Shown here: in pieces, positions 9,607 through 18,755 of the stretch
How positions within the stretch are numbered: position 1 is the first letter of the stretch
Layout: each line of letters begins with the position of its first letter
Source of the DNA: Devosia sp. Root685
Lineage (GTDB): Bacteria > Pseudomonadota > Alphaproteobacteria > Rhizobiales > Devosiaceae
DNA length: 64,000 nucleotides
Direction of reading: 5' to 3'
Assembly (NCBI RefSeq): GCF_001427875.1
Contig: NZ_LMHK01000002.1
Coordinates: forward strand, 685,682-749,681
The notes under the pieces: model-generated
Seen by the model: the letters and a program-made list of their open reading frames with translations, nothing else
Databases searched by the model: none
Told to the model about the DNA's origin: nothing
Translations under genes and position numbers: made by a program

Positions 9607-10688
9607 GAATAGTCCATTATTCGACGCGTCTCGGGCGCTCGGCGGGCGGGCTTTATCACTCGGTCTCGGGTCTCGCGCGCGCCATGGCGGATCTCGGCGC
9701 CGAAGTGATCGTGGCGGGTGGCCACGAAAATGGCTTTGCGGATGAAAAGCATGTCTGGGGCAAACTGCCGCTTTTGACGCATAGGCTCGGCCGCAGCCGC
9801 TATGGCTTTTCTCTTGCCATGCAGGCCGAGATTGCGCGGCTAAGGCCGGATATTCTCCATATCCACGGCATCTGGTCGGCCGGCTCTTTCCATGGCCGCC
9901 TCGCGCCGCGGCAAACCAAGGTCGTCGTATCGCCGCGCGGCATGCTCGACCCCTGGATATTGGCGCGAAAACCGTGGTTGAAACGCCCGCACGCGGCGCT
10001 GTTCGAGCGTCCCATGCTCCACCACGCTCACCTCCACGCCCTTTCCGAACATGAGGCTGCCGCAGCGCGCGACTATATGCCGGCGCTCGCCAGCCGCATT
10101 TTTACCCTGGCTAATGGCGTCGAACCGGCTCCAACGAGCGAGCCCAAAAATCGCGGCGGCGCGCTCTATCTCGGCCGGTTGCACGAGAAAAAGCAGGTGC
10201 TTCCCCTGATCGAGGCCTGGGAACGGCACTCAAGGAAAATGGTGCTGACCATCGCCGGCTGGGGAGAGCCAGAATACGAAGGGGCGGTCGCCGCGCGCTG
10301 CAAAGGACAGAAGCGCGTGCGCTTCGTCGGCGCACTCGGCGGCGAAGGTAAGGCGCGCGCCTTTTCGGGCGCCAGTTTCTTCATTCTGCCCTCGCTCAGC
10401 GAAGGCTTGCCCATGGCAGCGCTGGAAGCAATTAGTCACGGCTGCATTCCCATTCTCACTGAAGCCTGCCACCTGCCCCAGCTTTTCGCCGCGGATGCAG
10501 CCTTGGGCATGGAGCCGGATTTTTCCGATTTCCCTGCCCTCCTCGCTCAAATGGAAGGCATGGGTGAGGTAGAAAAATCCGCGCGCTCCGACCGTGCCCG
10601 GCAGGCGGCCCGGCCATTTTTCTGGCCCGACATCGCCCGTTCGATGCTCGATCACTATGCCCGCATTCTCGATGAGGCCCGTCCATGA
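9603..10688 (+). CDS. family 4 glycosyltransferase
   Basis: A 361-residue GT-B enzyme. It begins MRIVHYSTRLGRSAGGLYHS, with the glycine-rich acceptor loop, and continues with HIHGIWS and SPRGMLDPW, which recalls the WcaC/WcaL-type transferases of colanic-acid-like loci. The donor half has LYLGRLHEKKQ and the E-x7-E motif region SLSEGLPMAALEAISHG. Start 9603 is set by ATGA overlap with the flippase-like gene; the frame is open upstream to 9453 but without homology. It overlaps the WcaF-like gene at its end. Sugar donor unknown. Confidence 0.85.
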   Translation: MRIVHYSTRLGRSAGGLYHSVSGLARAMADLGAEVIVAGGHENGFADEKHVWGKLPLLTHRLGRSRYGFSLAMQAEIARLRPDILHIHGIWSAGSFHGRLAPRQTKVVVSPRGMLDPWILARKPWLKRPHAALFERPMLHHAHLHALSEHEAAAARDYMPALASRIFTLANGVEPAPTSEPKNRGGALYLGRLHEKKQVLPLIEAWERHSRKMVLTIAGWGEPEYEGAVAARCKGQKRVRFVGALGGEGKARAFSGASFFILPSLSEGLPMAALEAISHGCIPILTEACHLPQLFAADAALGMEPDFSDFPALLAQMEGMGEVEKSARSDRARQAARPFFWPDIARSMLDHYARILDEARP

Positions 10689-11281
10689 CCCGCCTTGCCG
10701 ACCGGCACTTTTCCCGGCGCCACCGCCTCTTTCGGGCCCTGTGGACTGTCTGCTGGGCCCTGTTCGCCGCCTGGACGCCGCCACCTCTGCATGGCTGGCG
10801 TTGCATGATCCTGCGCCTCTTTGGTGCCAGGGTGGGCAGCGGCGTGCGCGTCTATGGCAGCGCGAAAATCTGGTATCCGCCCAATCTCGCGATTGAGGAC
10901 GGCGCGGTCATCGGCTGGCAGACGGTGATCTACTGTCAGGCGCCGATCCATCTGGGGCGAAACGCCATCGTCTCCCAATATGCCCATCTGATCGCTGCGA
11001 CGCACGATGTGGATGCGGATTTTGCCCTTGTGGCACGGCCGATAGAAATCGGCCCGGACGCCTGGGTCGCTGCCCGGGCCATTGTCGGCCCGGGCGTTGC
11101 ACTGGGAACGGGTGCGGTTCTGGGCGCGGGCGGGGTGGCTTTTTCGGACATTCCCGACTGGACCGTGCACATCGGCAACCCCGCCCGCTTGCTTCGCATG
11201 CGTCAGTTCCCCACTAAAAACCCTTCGCCATATGCGCCGCATGAAACGCCTGCGCCACAAGGGCATAGCCGGCATCGTTGA
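10685..11281 (+). CDS. WcaF-like putative colanic acid acetyltransferase
   Basis: A 198-residue acetyltransferase with an N-terminal hydrophobic stretch (FRALWTVCWALFAAW) followed by the LHGWRCMILRLFGARVG segment characteristic of the WcaF group. Beta-helix turns follow (IEDGAVIGWQTVIY, IGPDAWVAARAIVGPG) and the end is WTVHIGNPARLLR. It should acetylate the fucosyl or other residue of the repeat unit. It is the last of seven overlapping genes. Its 3' end overlaps the converging SGNH hydrolase gene by 68 bases (11214-11281), so the two transcripts are antisense to each other there; no terminator was seen between them. Confidence 0.85.
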   Translation: MTRLADRHFSRRHRLFRALWTVCWALFAAWTPPPLHGWRCMILRLFGARVGSGVRVYGSAKIWYPPNLAIEDGAVIGWQTVIYCQAPIHLGRNAIVSQYAHLIAATHDVDADFALVARPIEIGPDAWVAARAIVGPGVALGTGAVLGAGGVAFSDIPDWTVHIGNPARLLRMRQFPTKNPSPYAPHETPAPQGHSRHR

Positions 11282-13136
11282 GGTGCAGGTGATCAGAGCG
11301 CAGCGAACGGGGCACGAAACCGGCCGCCACATCGCTCGCATCCTCCGGCGATCCATTCGCGGCCGCCGAGAGAACGGAATGCAGGTTCACGAAGCGGTCG
11401 CCATAGGCGCTGGCCAGTTGAGCGTTGAGCGTCGCCAATTGCGTTAGTCCGGCTCCGCTATCGGCCGTGCTCGGGAGGATGCCGCCAATGAGATAACGGC
11501 TATGGCCCAGCGAAGCGACGGCCGCAGCGATATCGCCCAACACGGTTCGTCCCGCCTGCGCCCCATTGCGCCCGAGCCATAGCCACGCCGTATAAGCGCG
11601 CAGATATTGCCCCCAAGCGCAGATGAAGCGCGTATTGGCCTCGACCGGCACACTTGTGCCGGCAACGCTGCGGGCAAAACTCCAATTGCCCGAACCGTCC
11701 GTCGACATCGTGCCTTCGACGCCTGCCAGCCAGCCCCGCATGGTCCCTGCATAGCCGCCGGAATTGACGAGGATATTTATCGATTTGTCTGTCAGGGCCA
11801 CTGCGCCCGAGGCCGGAATTGCGCCGCCCGATACGGTGACGAGAATGGGCAGTGCATTCATCCGCGCCGCGATTTGTGTCGAGGTCTGGCCACCCATGCC
11901 CTGCCGCAGGACGGCGCGGCGAGGCGAAAACAGCGTCTGGGCTACCGCAGGATAGGTCGCACTTCCGGTGCTGCCGCCGGTCGCCCCGGCGCTGGCCGTC
12001 AGGCTATCGCCCCAGGCGACAATGCCGGAGCCGGCGACGAGCGCTGCAAACTGCTCTTCGCCCATGGGTTCGGCGAAAAGCCGCAACCGCCCGATGCTGC
12101 CGGTCCAAAGGCCCGAAACGCTCGAACGGCCACGGCCAAGCCGCAGCGCCGCCAGCCCCGGAAATGTGCCCGACAATGCCTGCTGCGCCGGCTGGCCCAT
12201 CAGCGCCGCGCGATATTCGCCGTCCCTCGCCGAAAACGCCACCGCAAAAGCACTGCCGGCCGCGACCACGCCGAGATCGAGATTGACCTGCTCCACCTGC
12301 GAACCGCTGCCGCCGAAGGAGACGACGAAGCGCAGGCGCTGGCTCGCGTCCCAGATAAGGCGGATGAAATTGCGCTCGAACCAATTGCCGTTGAATTCGG
12401 CATTGTCATCGGCCTGAAAGACCACGCCACCGGCTCCGCCACTGGCGGGCGTCGTCGCCTCAAGCACGCCGCATAAGGCGCCCGCCCGAAATCCGGCGCA
12501 GGGCATGGCCTCGCGCAGCGAGAGATTGTCCGCCCAATAAATGCCGGTCGATGGATTGGTCAGATTGCGCAGGGCGATCGAGGCTGTCGCAGGATTGAAC
12601 CCGCCGCAATAGAGCATGGCATGGCTCGGCGTCGTGCCGGTCAGATTGGCCGTCTGCGCATAGTTTGCCGTGCCGCCGCCCCCGGCGCCAAAGCCCAGAG
12701 TCACATTGGACGAGGTTTCGCGCCAGATCTCGCCGCTGAGGCGATAGGCCCGCCCCGCACTTTGGATCAATCCGGCAATGGTGCGGTAAGCGCCCGATCC
12801 ATTGCCGCCGCTGCCTGTTACCCGCAGTGCTCCGGAGGCGACGGCAACGGCGCTGCCGGTGCTCGCCCAATCGCTGGCGCTGCCACTGGCAAAATTGCCA
12901 TCGGACAAAAGCTCCGGCGCTGTTTCGGCAACATGGGGACCAATGACCAGATGACCGCTGGCCGGCACCGTTCCGCCGACCGCCAGCCGGAACTGGCTTT
13001 CATTGGCCAGCGCCCTTCCGGCGAAGCGAAAACGGCCACGGCCAAAATCCGCATCAAGCCATGCGCCGCCCGCTTCGGCGGGAAGAGTGCTGGTAGAAAA
13101 ACCAAGCCCGAGCGCGGGCCCCGCATGGCCGCTCAT
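11214..13136 (-). CDS. SGNH/GDSL hydrolase with N-terminal beta-rich domains; candidate head-spike fibre
   Basis: A 640-residue protein with no signal peptide. Residues about 75-215 look like a carbohydrate-binding beta-sandwich (starting LLSDGNFASGSASDW), and 215-360 like a LamG/concanavalin-type domain (VFQADDNAEFNGNWFERNFI). The C-terminal SGNH hydrolase has block I GDSLTAS (S378), block II GMGGQT, block III GRN (N524) and DHLH (D615, H618). A beta-rich insert of about 80 residues (430-510) separates blocks II and III. SGNH enzymes here often remove acetyl groups from polysaccharide. The start overlaps the stop of the spike-base gene as TAATG, so the two form one unit. Missing export signal, phage-style domains and partner gene suggest a virion-like spike, rather than a secreted enzyme. 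That is inference. Confidence 0.72.
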   Translation of the reverse strand: MSGHAGPALGLGFSTSTLPAEAGGAWLDADFGRGRFRFAGRALANESQFRLAVGGTVPASGHLVIGPHVAETAPELLSDGNFASGSASDWASTGSAVAVASGALRVTGSGGNGSGAYRTIAGLIQSAGRAYRLSGEIWRETSSNVTLGFGAGGGGTANYAQTANLTGTTPSHAMLYCGGFNPATASIALRNLTNPSTGIYWADNLSLREAMPCAGFRAGALCGVLEATTPASGGAGGVVFQADDNAEFNGNWFERNFIRLIWDASQRLRFVVSFGGSGSQVEQVNLDLGVVAAGSAFAVAFSARDGEYRAALMGQPAQQALSGTFPGLAALRLGRGRSSVSGLWTGSIGRLRLFAEPMGEEQFAALVAGSGIVAWGDSLTASAGATGGSTGSATYPAVAQTLFSPRRAVLRQGMGGQTSTQIAARMNALPILVTVSGGAIPASGAVALTDKSINILVNSGGYAGTMRGWLAGVEGTMSTDGSGNWSFARSVAGTSVPVEANTRFICAWGQYLRAYTAWLWLGRNGAQAGRTVLGDIAAAVASLGHSRYLIGGILPSTADSGAGLTQLATLNAQLASAYGDRFVNLHSVLSAAANGSPEDASDVAAGFVPRSLRSDHLHLNDAGYALVAQAFHAAHMAKGF

Positions 13137-13396
13137 TAGTAGAGCCCGACGATAGAGCCGGCCGTGGTGCCGCTGAGCACGCGGCGCACGCGGACCGGCA
13201 GCATGGAGCCACCAGCCACGCCCTCGAACGTGATCGTGCCGCCCCAGAGCATTTCGGCCTGAACGGTGCCGGCGGCACCGACATAAAGGGCGCGCGTCGG
13301 CTGGTCGAAAACCACGCCATCGCTGGGTGTGATGGCAAAGGCGCCCGCGGCTGGTGCCGCCACGTCGATATTATGCGAAGAGAATATGTCGGCCAT
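13136..13396 (-). CDS. spike base protein, RCAP_Rcc01079-like
   Basis: An 86-residue protein with the layout of the RCAP_Rcc01079 family: APAAGAFAITPSDGVVF, TRALYVGAAGTVQAEML, then TFEGVAGG, LPVRVRRVLSGTTA and a terminal IVGLY. In Rhodobacter capsulatus the namesake is the base of the head spikes of the gene transfer agent, which help bind capsule; similar proteins occur in phages. Start ATG 13396 is preferred to the one at 13408 because GGAG lies seven bases upstream. It is followed directly (TAATG) by the SGNH hydrolase gene. It lies in the middle of a polysaccharide locus but on the opposite strand. Family recognition is from memory of the family pattern. Confidence 0.75.
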   Translation of the reverse strand: MADIFSSHNIDVAAPAAGAFAITPSDGVVFDQPTRALYVGAAGTVQAEMLWGGTITFEGVAGGSMLPVRVRRVLSGTTAGSIVGLY

Positions 13397-13400
13397 GATC

Positions 13401-13421
13401 GGCTCCATTGAGAGAGGAGCC
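13401..13421 (-). promoter_or_regulatory. hairpin covering the spike-base ribosome binding site
   Basis: On the minus strand GGCTCC (13416-13421) can pair with GGAGCC (13401-13406) across a 9-base loop. The GGAG used as Shine-Dalgarno for the ATG at 13396 is in the 3' arm, so the fold would hide it. Translational control is inferred. Confidence 0.4.
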
Positions 13422-13543
13422 CCAAGTCTAGGCGCGGGACAAATAGCGGGGAGAGATCGGCAGGCGCGAGCGGTCGCTCCGGATAAATAACCGCATTTTC
13501 AGGAGTTTTGCGCTATCGGATGACAAGAACGCGCGGGGATAGA

Positions 13544-14557
13544 ATGAAGATCTTCATAACCGGCTCGGCCGGATTCATCGGCTATCACCTGGCGCGGCGC
13601 CTGCTCGCGGACGGCCACCGCGTGCATGGCTATGATGGAATGACCGCCTATTACGACGTCTCGCTGAAGCGCGCGCGCCTCGCTCTGCTCACCCCCTCGA
13701 ACAGCTTTTCCTTTACTGAGGCCATGCTCGAAGATCGCGCCGCTCTCGAAACGGCGGTCAGTGATTTTGCCCCCGATGTGGTCATTCACCTCGCGGCCCA
13801 GGCTGGGGTCCGATACAGTATCGAAGCGCCACAGACCTATCACGACTCCAATCTCACCGGCACTTTCAACCTGCTCGAAGTCCTCCGCCATGCCGGCACG
13901 CAACACCTGCTCTTTGCCTCGACCTCTTCGGTCTATGGTGGCAACGCCTCTGTGCCTTTTGGCGAAACCGACCGCACCGATTTCCCGGTCTCGCTCTATG
14001 CAGCGACCAAGAAGGCGGGCGAAGCGATGAGCCATGCCTATGCCCATCTCTACGGCCTGCCGACCACCTGCTTCCGCTTTTTTACCGTTTACGGCCCTTG
14101 GGGCCGGCCCGACATGGCGCTCTTCAAATTCGTTGCCGCCATCGGCCGGAACGAGCCGATCGAGGTCTATGGCGAAGGTCGGATGCAGCGCGATTTCACC
14201 TATATCGACGATCTCGTCGAAGCACTGAGCCGGCTGATCCCATTGCCGCCGGTGAAAGGCCAGCCCGTGGAGGTACCGGGAAGTACGGACTCCCTTTCCC
14301 CGGTCGCACCCTGGCGCAGCGTCAATATCGGCGGCGGGCAACCCGTCGGCCTCTTGCCCTTCATCGATGTGGTGGAGGCGGCCCTCGGCAAGAAGGCCCG
14401 GCGAAACCTGCTGCCCATGCAGCAGGGCGATGTGCAGCAGACCCATGCGGCGCCGGCCTTATTGCAAGCCCTTACCGGCTTTGCGCCAAAAACGAGCGTC
14501 GAGACCGGCGTCTCGGCCTTTGTCGATTGGTATGCCGGCTACTACGGACAATCCTAG
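13544..14557 (+). CDS. UDP-glucuronate 4-epimerase (NAD-dependent epimerase)
   Basis: A 337-residue extended short-chain dehydrogenase, the usual size of LpsL/Cap1J-type UDP-glucuronate epimerases, which make UDP-galacturonate. It has the NAD loop GSAGFIG, the [15 protein letters not shown] segment, SSVYG, the catalytic YAATKKAGE (Tyr and Lys) and [16 protein letters not shown], which is diagnostic of this group. The ATG at 13544 is chosen as the motif starts there; GGGGA lies a few bases upstream. It is transcribed away from the spike pair and converges on the co-polymerase gene with a four-base overlap. Its product would feed acidic sugar into the polysaccharide. Confidence 0.88.
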   Translation: MKIFITGSAGFIGYHLARRLLADGHRVHGYDGMTAYYDVSLKRARLALLTPSNSFSFTEAMLEDRAALETAVSDFAPDVVIHLAAQAGVRYSIEAPQTYHDSNLTGTFNLLEVLRHAGTQHLLFASTSSVYGGNASVPFGETDRTDFPVSLYAATKKAGEAMSHAYAHLYGLPTTCFRFFTVYGPWGRPDMALFKFVAAIGRNEPIEVYGEGRMQRDFTYIDDLVEALSRLIPLPPVKGQPVEVPGSTDSLSPVAPWRSVNIGGGQPVGLLPFIDVVEAALGKKARRNLLPMQQGDVQQTHAAPALLQALTGFAPKTSVETGVSAFVDWYAGYYGQS

Positions 14558-16245
14558 CGCGACGAATAGCCCGGCTCGTAGCGCGGCGCCGGCCATCTGA
14601 TGATACTTGGCTGCAGCGCCAGCACCGGCACCAGCGGCACCGGCAGGGGATGGGCCTGTCTTATCGCCACCAGCGCTTCGCGCAACTTGGTCCGCTCGGT
14701 CTTTCCCCAACTCGCCACGAGAACCACCGCATCGGCATGGGGCAGGATGTAGGCGGCTTCCGCCGACCAGTGGAGCGAGGGCATATCGACCACGGTGATA
14801 TCGTAGCTGGCCCTCACGCCCCTCAAAACATTGGCAAATGTAGCGCCGCCGAACAGCACTTCGGCCGGAACCGCGCTGCGGTCCGAATTGACCAGCACCG
14901 AGAGCTTTGAGAGCGGATCCTTGCGTACCATGCTCGCGAGTTGGCGAATATCCACATCGCCGGCCAGAACCTGTTCGAAGCCCCCCGCCAGCGGCACATC
15001 GACATGCCGGTGAAGCGCGGCCGACCGCACATCGGCATCGATCAGCAGCACGCTGCGTCCGGCCGCATCGAAGGCGCGGGCCAGCCCCAGCGCTGTCGTC
15101 GTCTTGCCCTCTCCGTCGCCGGGCGAGAGCACGAAGACGACCTGGCCGCCCGCCCTAGACATGAGGCTGCGCTGCAGATTGACCTGCAAGGTCCGCATGC
15201 CTTCGGAAAACGCCGAGAGCGGCGCGGTGATGACCTGATCGGCATGGCTGGTGCCATCGAAACGGCTTGCACCGAGCCGCGGCATGGCGACGGCCGTCGC
15301 CACACCAATGGCCTCGGCCAGTTCATCGGTGCTGCGCACCCCGCTCGCCAGCCCATCGAAGGTAAAGGCCAGCGCCAGGGCGACTGCGAGCCCAACTAGG
15401 GCCGACACCGCCAGCGTGGTTTTCGTATCGGGAAAGCCGGCATCCGGCGGTGGAGAGGCCGGCGCCACGAGGCGCGCATCGGGCAATTGCAGCCCCGCCT
15501 GCTCCTCAAGCTCGCTCGATCGCTGCAACAGACGCTGATACTGGTCCCGCGCCAGATTGAGGCTGCGCAAGGTGGCGGCGATCTGCGGCTGCAGGTTCGT
15601 GGTTGACCCGTCGAGCTCGACGGCGCCCACCGCCCTCAGGTTCTCCAGCGCCTCGCCCAGCGCCAGGACGTGCCCGCGCAAGCCCTCGACCTGCACTTGC
15701 ACCAGATCGCGTGCCTTGCGCAGGTTCGCGGACTTGGCCGCAACCTCGAGCGCGATATGCGCTTCGCCCACGGCATTGGCGAGCCGCGCCGCAAAATCGG
15801 GCGAGGTGGCACTGGCACGAATGGCGATCACCGGGCTCAGGCCCCGGCGATTGATCGCGACCGAATTGTGCATGAGCTTGAGCACCTGCGCCCGCCCCGC
15901 CTCTCCTGACGCCAGGGGCTCCGCGTCTATGCGGAAAAAACCCAGAAATAGCGGTTGCAGATCGAAACCCGAGGAAAAATCGGCCAGTTCGAACGGATCG
16001 GCCAGCTCCGTGGCGCGGGCCAGCACCGGGTCGGAGCGCATGATTTCGACAATGCCGTCTACGATACCGTTATTGAGCGCATCCATCTGCCCCACACCGC
16101 CAGGCGCGAGTAGATTGCTTGAGGCCGGTTCGACAACGATCAGCGCGGTTGCCGTATAAATAGGCCGCAACACGCTCGTGACCGACAGCGCGCCCAATAT
16201 TGCGAGCAGAGTGACGAAAACGATCAGCCGGCCATGGCGCGTCAA
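14554..16245 (-). CDS. polysaccharide co-polymerase with ATPase/kinase domain (ExoP/Wzc-like)
   Basis: An inner-membrane chain-length regulator. A first membrane helix lies near residues 8-26, then a Wzz-type periplasmic region with coiled coil (about 170-260), a second helix near 275-295, and a cytosolic ATPase with Walker [11 protein letters not shown] (374-383), Walker A' VLLIDADVR and Walker B VVDMPS. The end has two tyrosines (RYEPGYSSR) but no long tyrosine tail. The ATG-less start given is TTG at 16245, with no ribosome binding site. The frame is open to 16317, and GGGGAGG at 16294-16300 precedes in-frame CTG, ATC and ATT codons; the protein may thus be about 12-14 residues longer with a rare start. 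It is divergent from the exoY-like gene. Confidence 0.85.
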   Translation of the reverse strand: MTRHGRLIVFVTLLAILGALSVTSVLRPIYTATALIVVEPASSNLLAPGGVGQMDALNNGIVDGIVEIMRSDPVLARATELADPFELADFSSGFDLQPLFLGFFRIDAEPLASGEAGRAQVLKLMHNSVAINRRGLSPVIAIRASATSPDFAARLANAVGEAHIALEVAAKSANLRKARDLVQVQVEGLRGHVLALGEALENLRAVGAVELDGSTTNLQPQIAATLRSLNLARDQYQRLLQRSSELEEQAGLQLPDARLVAPASPPPDAGFPDTKTTLAVSALVGLAVALALAFTFDGLASGVRSTDELAEAIGVATAVAMPRLGASRFDGTSHADQVITAPLSAFSEGMRTLQVNLQRSLMSRAGGQVVFVLSPGDGEGKTTTALGLARAFDAAGRSVLLIDADVRSAALHRHVDVPLAGGFEQVLAGDVDIRQLASMVRKDPLSKLSVLVNSDRSAVPAEVLFGGATFANVLRGVRASYDITVVDMPSLHWSAEAAYILPHADAVVLVASWGKTERTKLREALVAIRQAHPLPVPLVPVLALQPSIIRWPAPRYEPGYSSR

Positions 16246-16416
16246 TACACCAAGATAGGCCTCAGCCTCGGCGCGCGGAATGATCAGACCAACCTCCCCT
16301 GCCCTTTCAAAATTGAATTACATTTATCAAACCTTGGCAATCGCCATTCGGCTGGCCTGCAAAAACAAATACAGTGTTCCGCACTGGACAGAATGCGCGC
16401 CCGATGTTGATCATGG

Positions 16417-16431
16417 TTAACAAATCGTTAA
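16417..16431. promoter_or_regulatory. inverted repeat between exoP-like and exoY-like genes
   Basis: TTAAC (16417-16421) and GTTAA (16427-16431) form an inverted repeat with a 5-base spacer in the AT-rich 213-base divergent region (16246-16458). This region must hold both promoters. The repeat is 28 bases before the exoY-like start. It is a candidate regulator site only. Confidence 0.3.
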
Positions 16432-16458
16432 TCTCATCAAGAACACTGGGTAGCGTCA

Positions 16459-17283
16459 ATGAAGCGCACGGCCCATGGAAGTGGACCCAAGATCAACCGT
16501 GCGGCAGCGGAGAATTTTTCCCGCTCGCCGGCCTTTCAGAACTTTCCTCGACCAGTCCATGTCCCGCGGACGTTGACCCGCAGTCAGAGCGGCCTTGCAG
16601 TACATTGGCACGAAGGCCGCGCCGTCGCCCCCGAGGCCACCCTGATCCGCGCCGTCTCATTGGTCCTCAAGCGATCCGTGGATATCGCCTTCTCCCTGGC
16701 CGGTCTCGTCTTCCTCTCGCCGCTCTTTTTGGTGATCGCTCTTTGCATCAGGTGGACCGACAAGGGTCCGGTCCTCTTCCGGCAAGAGCGCCTCGGCCGC
16801 GATGGAAAGGTCTTCGCGCTTCTCAAATTCCGCTCGATGTATGCCGATCGCTGCGACTCGGCCGGCATCGCCCAGGCGACCGCCAACGACAATCGTATCA
16901 CCCGCATCGGCGCCTTCCTTCGCCGGGCCAGCCTTGATGAACTGCCCCAATTGCTCAATGTGCTTGCCGGCGAGATGTCCCTTGTCGGTCCGCGGCCGCA
17001 TGTGCCGGGCATGCTTGCGGCCGGCATGGATTACGAAGAGCTGATGCCACACTACGCCTTTCGCCGGTCCATGCGGCCGGGACTGACCGGCTGGGCCCAG
17101 TGCCAGGGCCTCCGCGGCCCCACCAGCGACCAGATCAAGGCGCTGCGGCGTATCGGCCACGACTTTGCTTATGTGCAGAATTTCTCGCTCTGGCTCGACG
17201 CGAAAATCATCTGGAAGACCTTTGGGGAAGTCTGGCGGTCCGCGACGGACCGAAGTGATCGCGCTGGGCGCCGAGACGGGTGA
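16459..17283 (+). CDS. undecaprenyl-phosphate sugar-1-phosphate transferase (ExoY-like)
   Basis: A 274-residue priming transferase that starts the repeat unit by moving hexose-1-phosphate from a UDP-sugar to undecaprenyl phosphate. A variable N-terminus of about 65 residues precedes KRSVDIAFSLAGLVFLSP (re-entrant membrane helix) and the bacterial sugar transferase domain: GPVLFRQERLGRDGK, KFRSMYAD, RRASLDELPQLLNVL, MSLVGPRP and RPGLTGWAQ. All hallmark residues are present. It lacks the extra N-terminal helices of WbaP/WcaJ enzymes and so belongs to the short ExoY type. It closes the polysaccharide locus on the right. The start at 16459 is the first ATG giving a sensible length; no strong ribosome site was seen. 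Confidence 0.9.
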   Translation: MKRTAHGSGPKINRAAAENFSRSPAFQNFPRPVHVPRTLTRSQSGLAVHWHEGRAVAPEATLIRAVSLVLKRSVDIAFSLAGLVFLSPLFLVIALCIRWTDKGPVLFRQERLGRDGKVFALLKFRSMYADRCDSAGIAQATANDNRITRIGAFLRRASLDELPQLLNVLAGEMSLVGPRPHVPGMLAAGMDYEELMPHYAFRRSMRPGLTGWAQCQGLRGPTSDQIKALRRIGHDFAYVQNFSLWLDAKIIWKTFGEVWRSATDRSDRAGRRDG

Positions 17284-17341
17284 CAAAGCCCGGCGGACCC
17301 TGTAGGCGGATAAGGTCATTCCCGCCCGCCAACCTTCCGCT

Positions 17342-18409
17342 ATGCCCCTCTCCCAGCCGAAGAATTTCCTCGTCCTATTGTTGACGCTGGCTATTTCCGC
17401 TCTTGGCGGTGGCCTCGCCACGCTGCTCGGGCTGCCGGCCGGCTGGCTGATGGGCGGCGCGCTCGCGGTCACCGTGGCAGCGATGGCGGGTGTGCCGGTC
17501 ATGCTGCCCGATTGGCTGCGCACAGTGGTTTTCGTCTTGATCGGCATGTCCATGGGCGCCAGCGTTGCCCCGGATAGTCTGGCGCTGCTCGCAAGCTGGC
17601 CGATCAGCCTTGCCGCCCTCGCCATCGAACTGGTCATTATCGTCGCAACCACCGGCTGGATGCTGAACCGCCTCTTCGGCCTCGATCCCGGCACAGCCTA
17701 TCTCAGTTCATTTCCCGGCCATCTCTCCTTCGTCATGGGCATAGCCGCCACCGGGGTCGGCAATGCCCGGCAGATCGTCATCATTCAGGTCATCCGCATC
17801 CTGATGCTCACCATAGCCGTGCCGATCGGCGCGACGTTCCTGCCGATCGATCATTTTGAAGTGGCGACGGCCAGCGCCTTTCTCTCGCCGCTGCAACTGG
17901 TGCTGCTCGCGCTTGCCTGCGTCATTGCGGGCTGGCTTTTCGACCGGCTACGGGTACCCGCCGGCATGGTGCTCGGCGCCATGGCCGCGGCGACCGCCGC
18001 CAAGCTCGGCGGGCTCTATTCCGAGGCCATGCCGACCCCGCTGGTGATCATCACCTTCATCCTGACCGGCGCCATGATCGGCGCCCGCTTCGTCGGCATC
18101 ACCCGCCGCGAATTCATGGCCGCGGCCAAGGGCGGCCTCATCGCCACGGCCATGACCGTCGGCATCGTCACCCTGATGACGCTCGGCGTGGCGCAACTGG
18201 TCGATATGCCTTTCGGCCAGATCTGGCTCGGGCTATCGCCCGGCGCGCTCGAAGGCATGGGCGCGCTCGGCATTGCCCTTGGCTATGACACCGCCTTTAT
18301 CGCCGCTCACCACGTCATCCGTCTGCTCATGCTCAGCTTTGCCATTCCCACCGTGGTCGTTATTATTCGCTGGCAGGAGCGCCGCGCGGCGCAGCAACGC
18401 CACAATTGA
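17342..18409 (+). CDS. AbrB family membrane protein (duplicated AbrB domain)
   Basis: A 355-residue inner-membrane protein with about ten helices in two repeats. The first repeat has ALGGGLATLLGLPAGWLMGG and the second LFDRLRVPAGMVLGAMAA, the pattern of the membrane AbrB duplication family (TIGR03082). It is often misnamed ammonia monooxygenase or transcriptional regulator; it is unrelated to either. Its transport role is not established. It starts at ATG 17342 without an obvious ribosome site, 58 bases after the exoY-like gene, and may be part of that transcript or have its own promoter. Confidence 0.85.
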   Translation: MPLSQPKNFLVLLLTLAISALGGGLATLLGLPAGWLMGGALAVTVAAMAGVPVMLPDWLRTVVFVLIGMSMGASVAPDSLALLASWPISLAALAIELVIIVATTGWMLNRLFGLDPGTAYLSSFPGHLSFVMGIAATGVGNARQIVIIQVIRILMLTIAVPIGATFLPIDHFEVATASAFLSPLQLVLLALACVIAGWLFDRLRVPAGMVLGAMAAATAAKLGGLYSEAMPTPLVIITFILTGAMIGARFVGITRREFMAAAKGGLIATAMTVGIVTLMTLGVAQLVDMPFGQIWLGLSPGALEGMGALGIALGYDTAFIAAHHVIRLLMLSFAIPTVVVIIRWQERRAAQQRHN

Positions 18410-18442
18410 CGTTCAGACAGTTCGTGATTTTGGAGATTTGAA

Positions 18443-18742
18443 ATGATCCGCCACCTTGTTCCCGCACTCGGCTTTGTCGTTCTGCTGACCGGAGGCGCCA
18501 TGGCCGCGCCCTTTTGCGATGGCGCGTTCGATAGCGGGCGCTTTTCGTTCGGCTTTTCGGTCGGCGGGAAGATGTCGGCGGAAGACCGGGATAATTTTGA
18601 CATGATGCATCTGCGCCAGCAGGGCGTCGATGCCACCCGTGTCGAACGCTGGAACGGCTGCATCCGCGCCTTCGTGCGCAAGCCAGGCGGCGGTGAAGAA
18701 ATGCAGTTCTTCGAGCCCGGCACTTACCGCCCGGTCTACTAA
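18443..18742 (+). CDS. small secreted protein of unknown function
   Basis: A 99-residue protein with a clear signal peptide (MIRHLVPALGFVVLLTGGAMA, cleavage likely after AMA), leaving about 78 residues with two cysteines that could form a disulfide in the periplasm. GGAG eight bases before the ATG supports the start. The mature part has charged segments (SAEDRDNFDMMHLRQ) and ends FFEPGTYRPVY. I do not recognise the family. It follows the AbrB-like gene by 33 bases and is probably in the same transcript. Confidence 0.7.
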   Translation: MIRHLVPALGFVVLLTGGAMAAPFCDGAFDSGRFSFGFSVGGKMSAEDRDNFDMMHLRQQGVDATRVERWNGCIRAFVRKPGGGEEMQFFEPGTYRPVY

Positions 18743-18755
18743 GGCGCGGCGCGCT

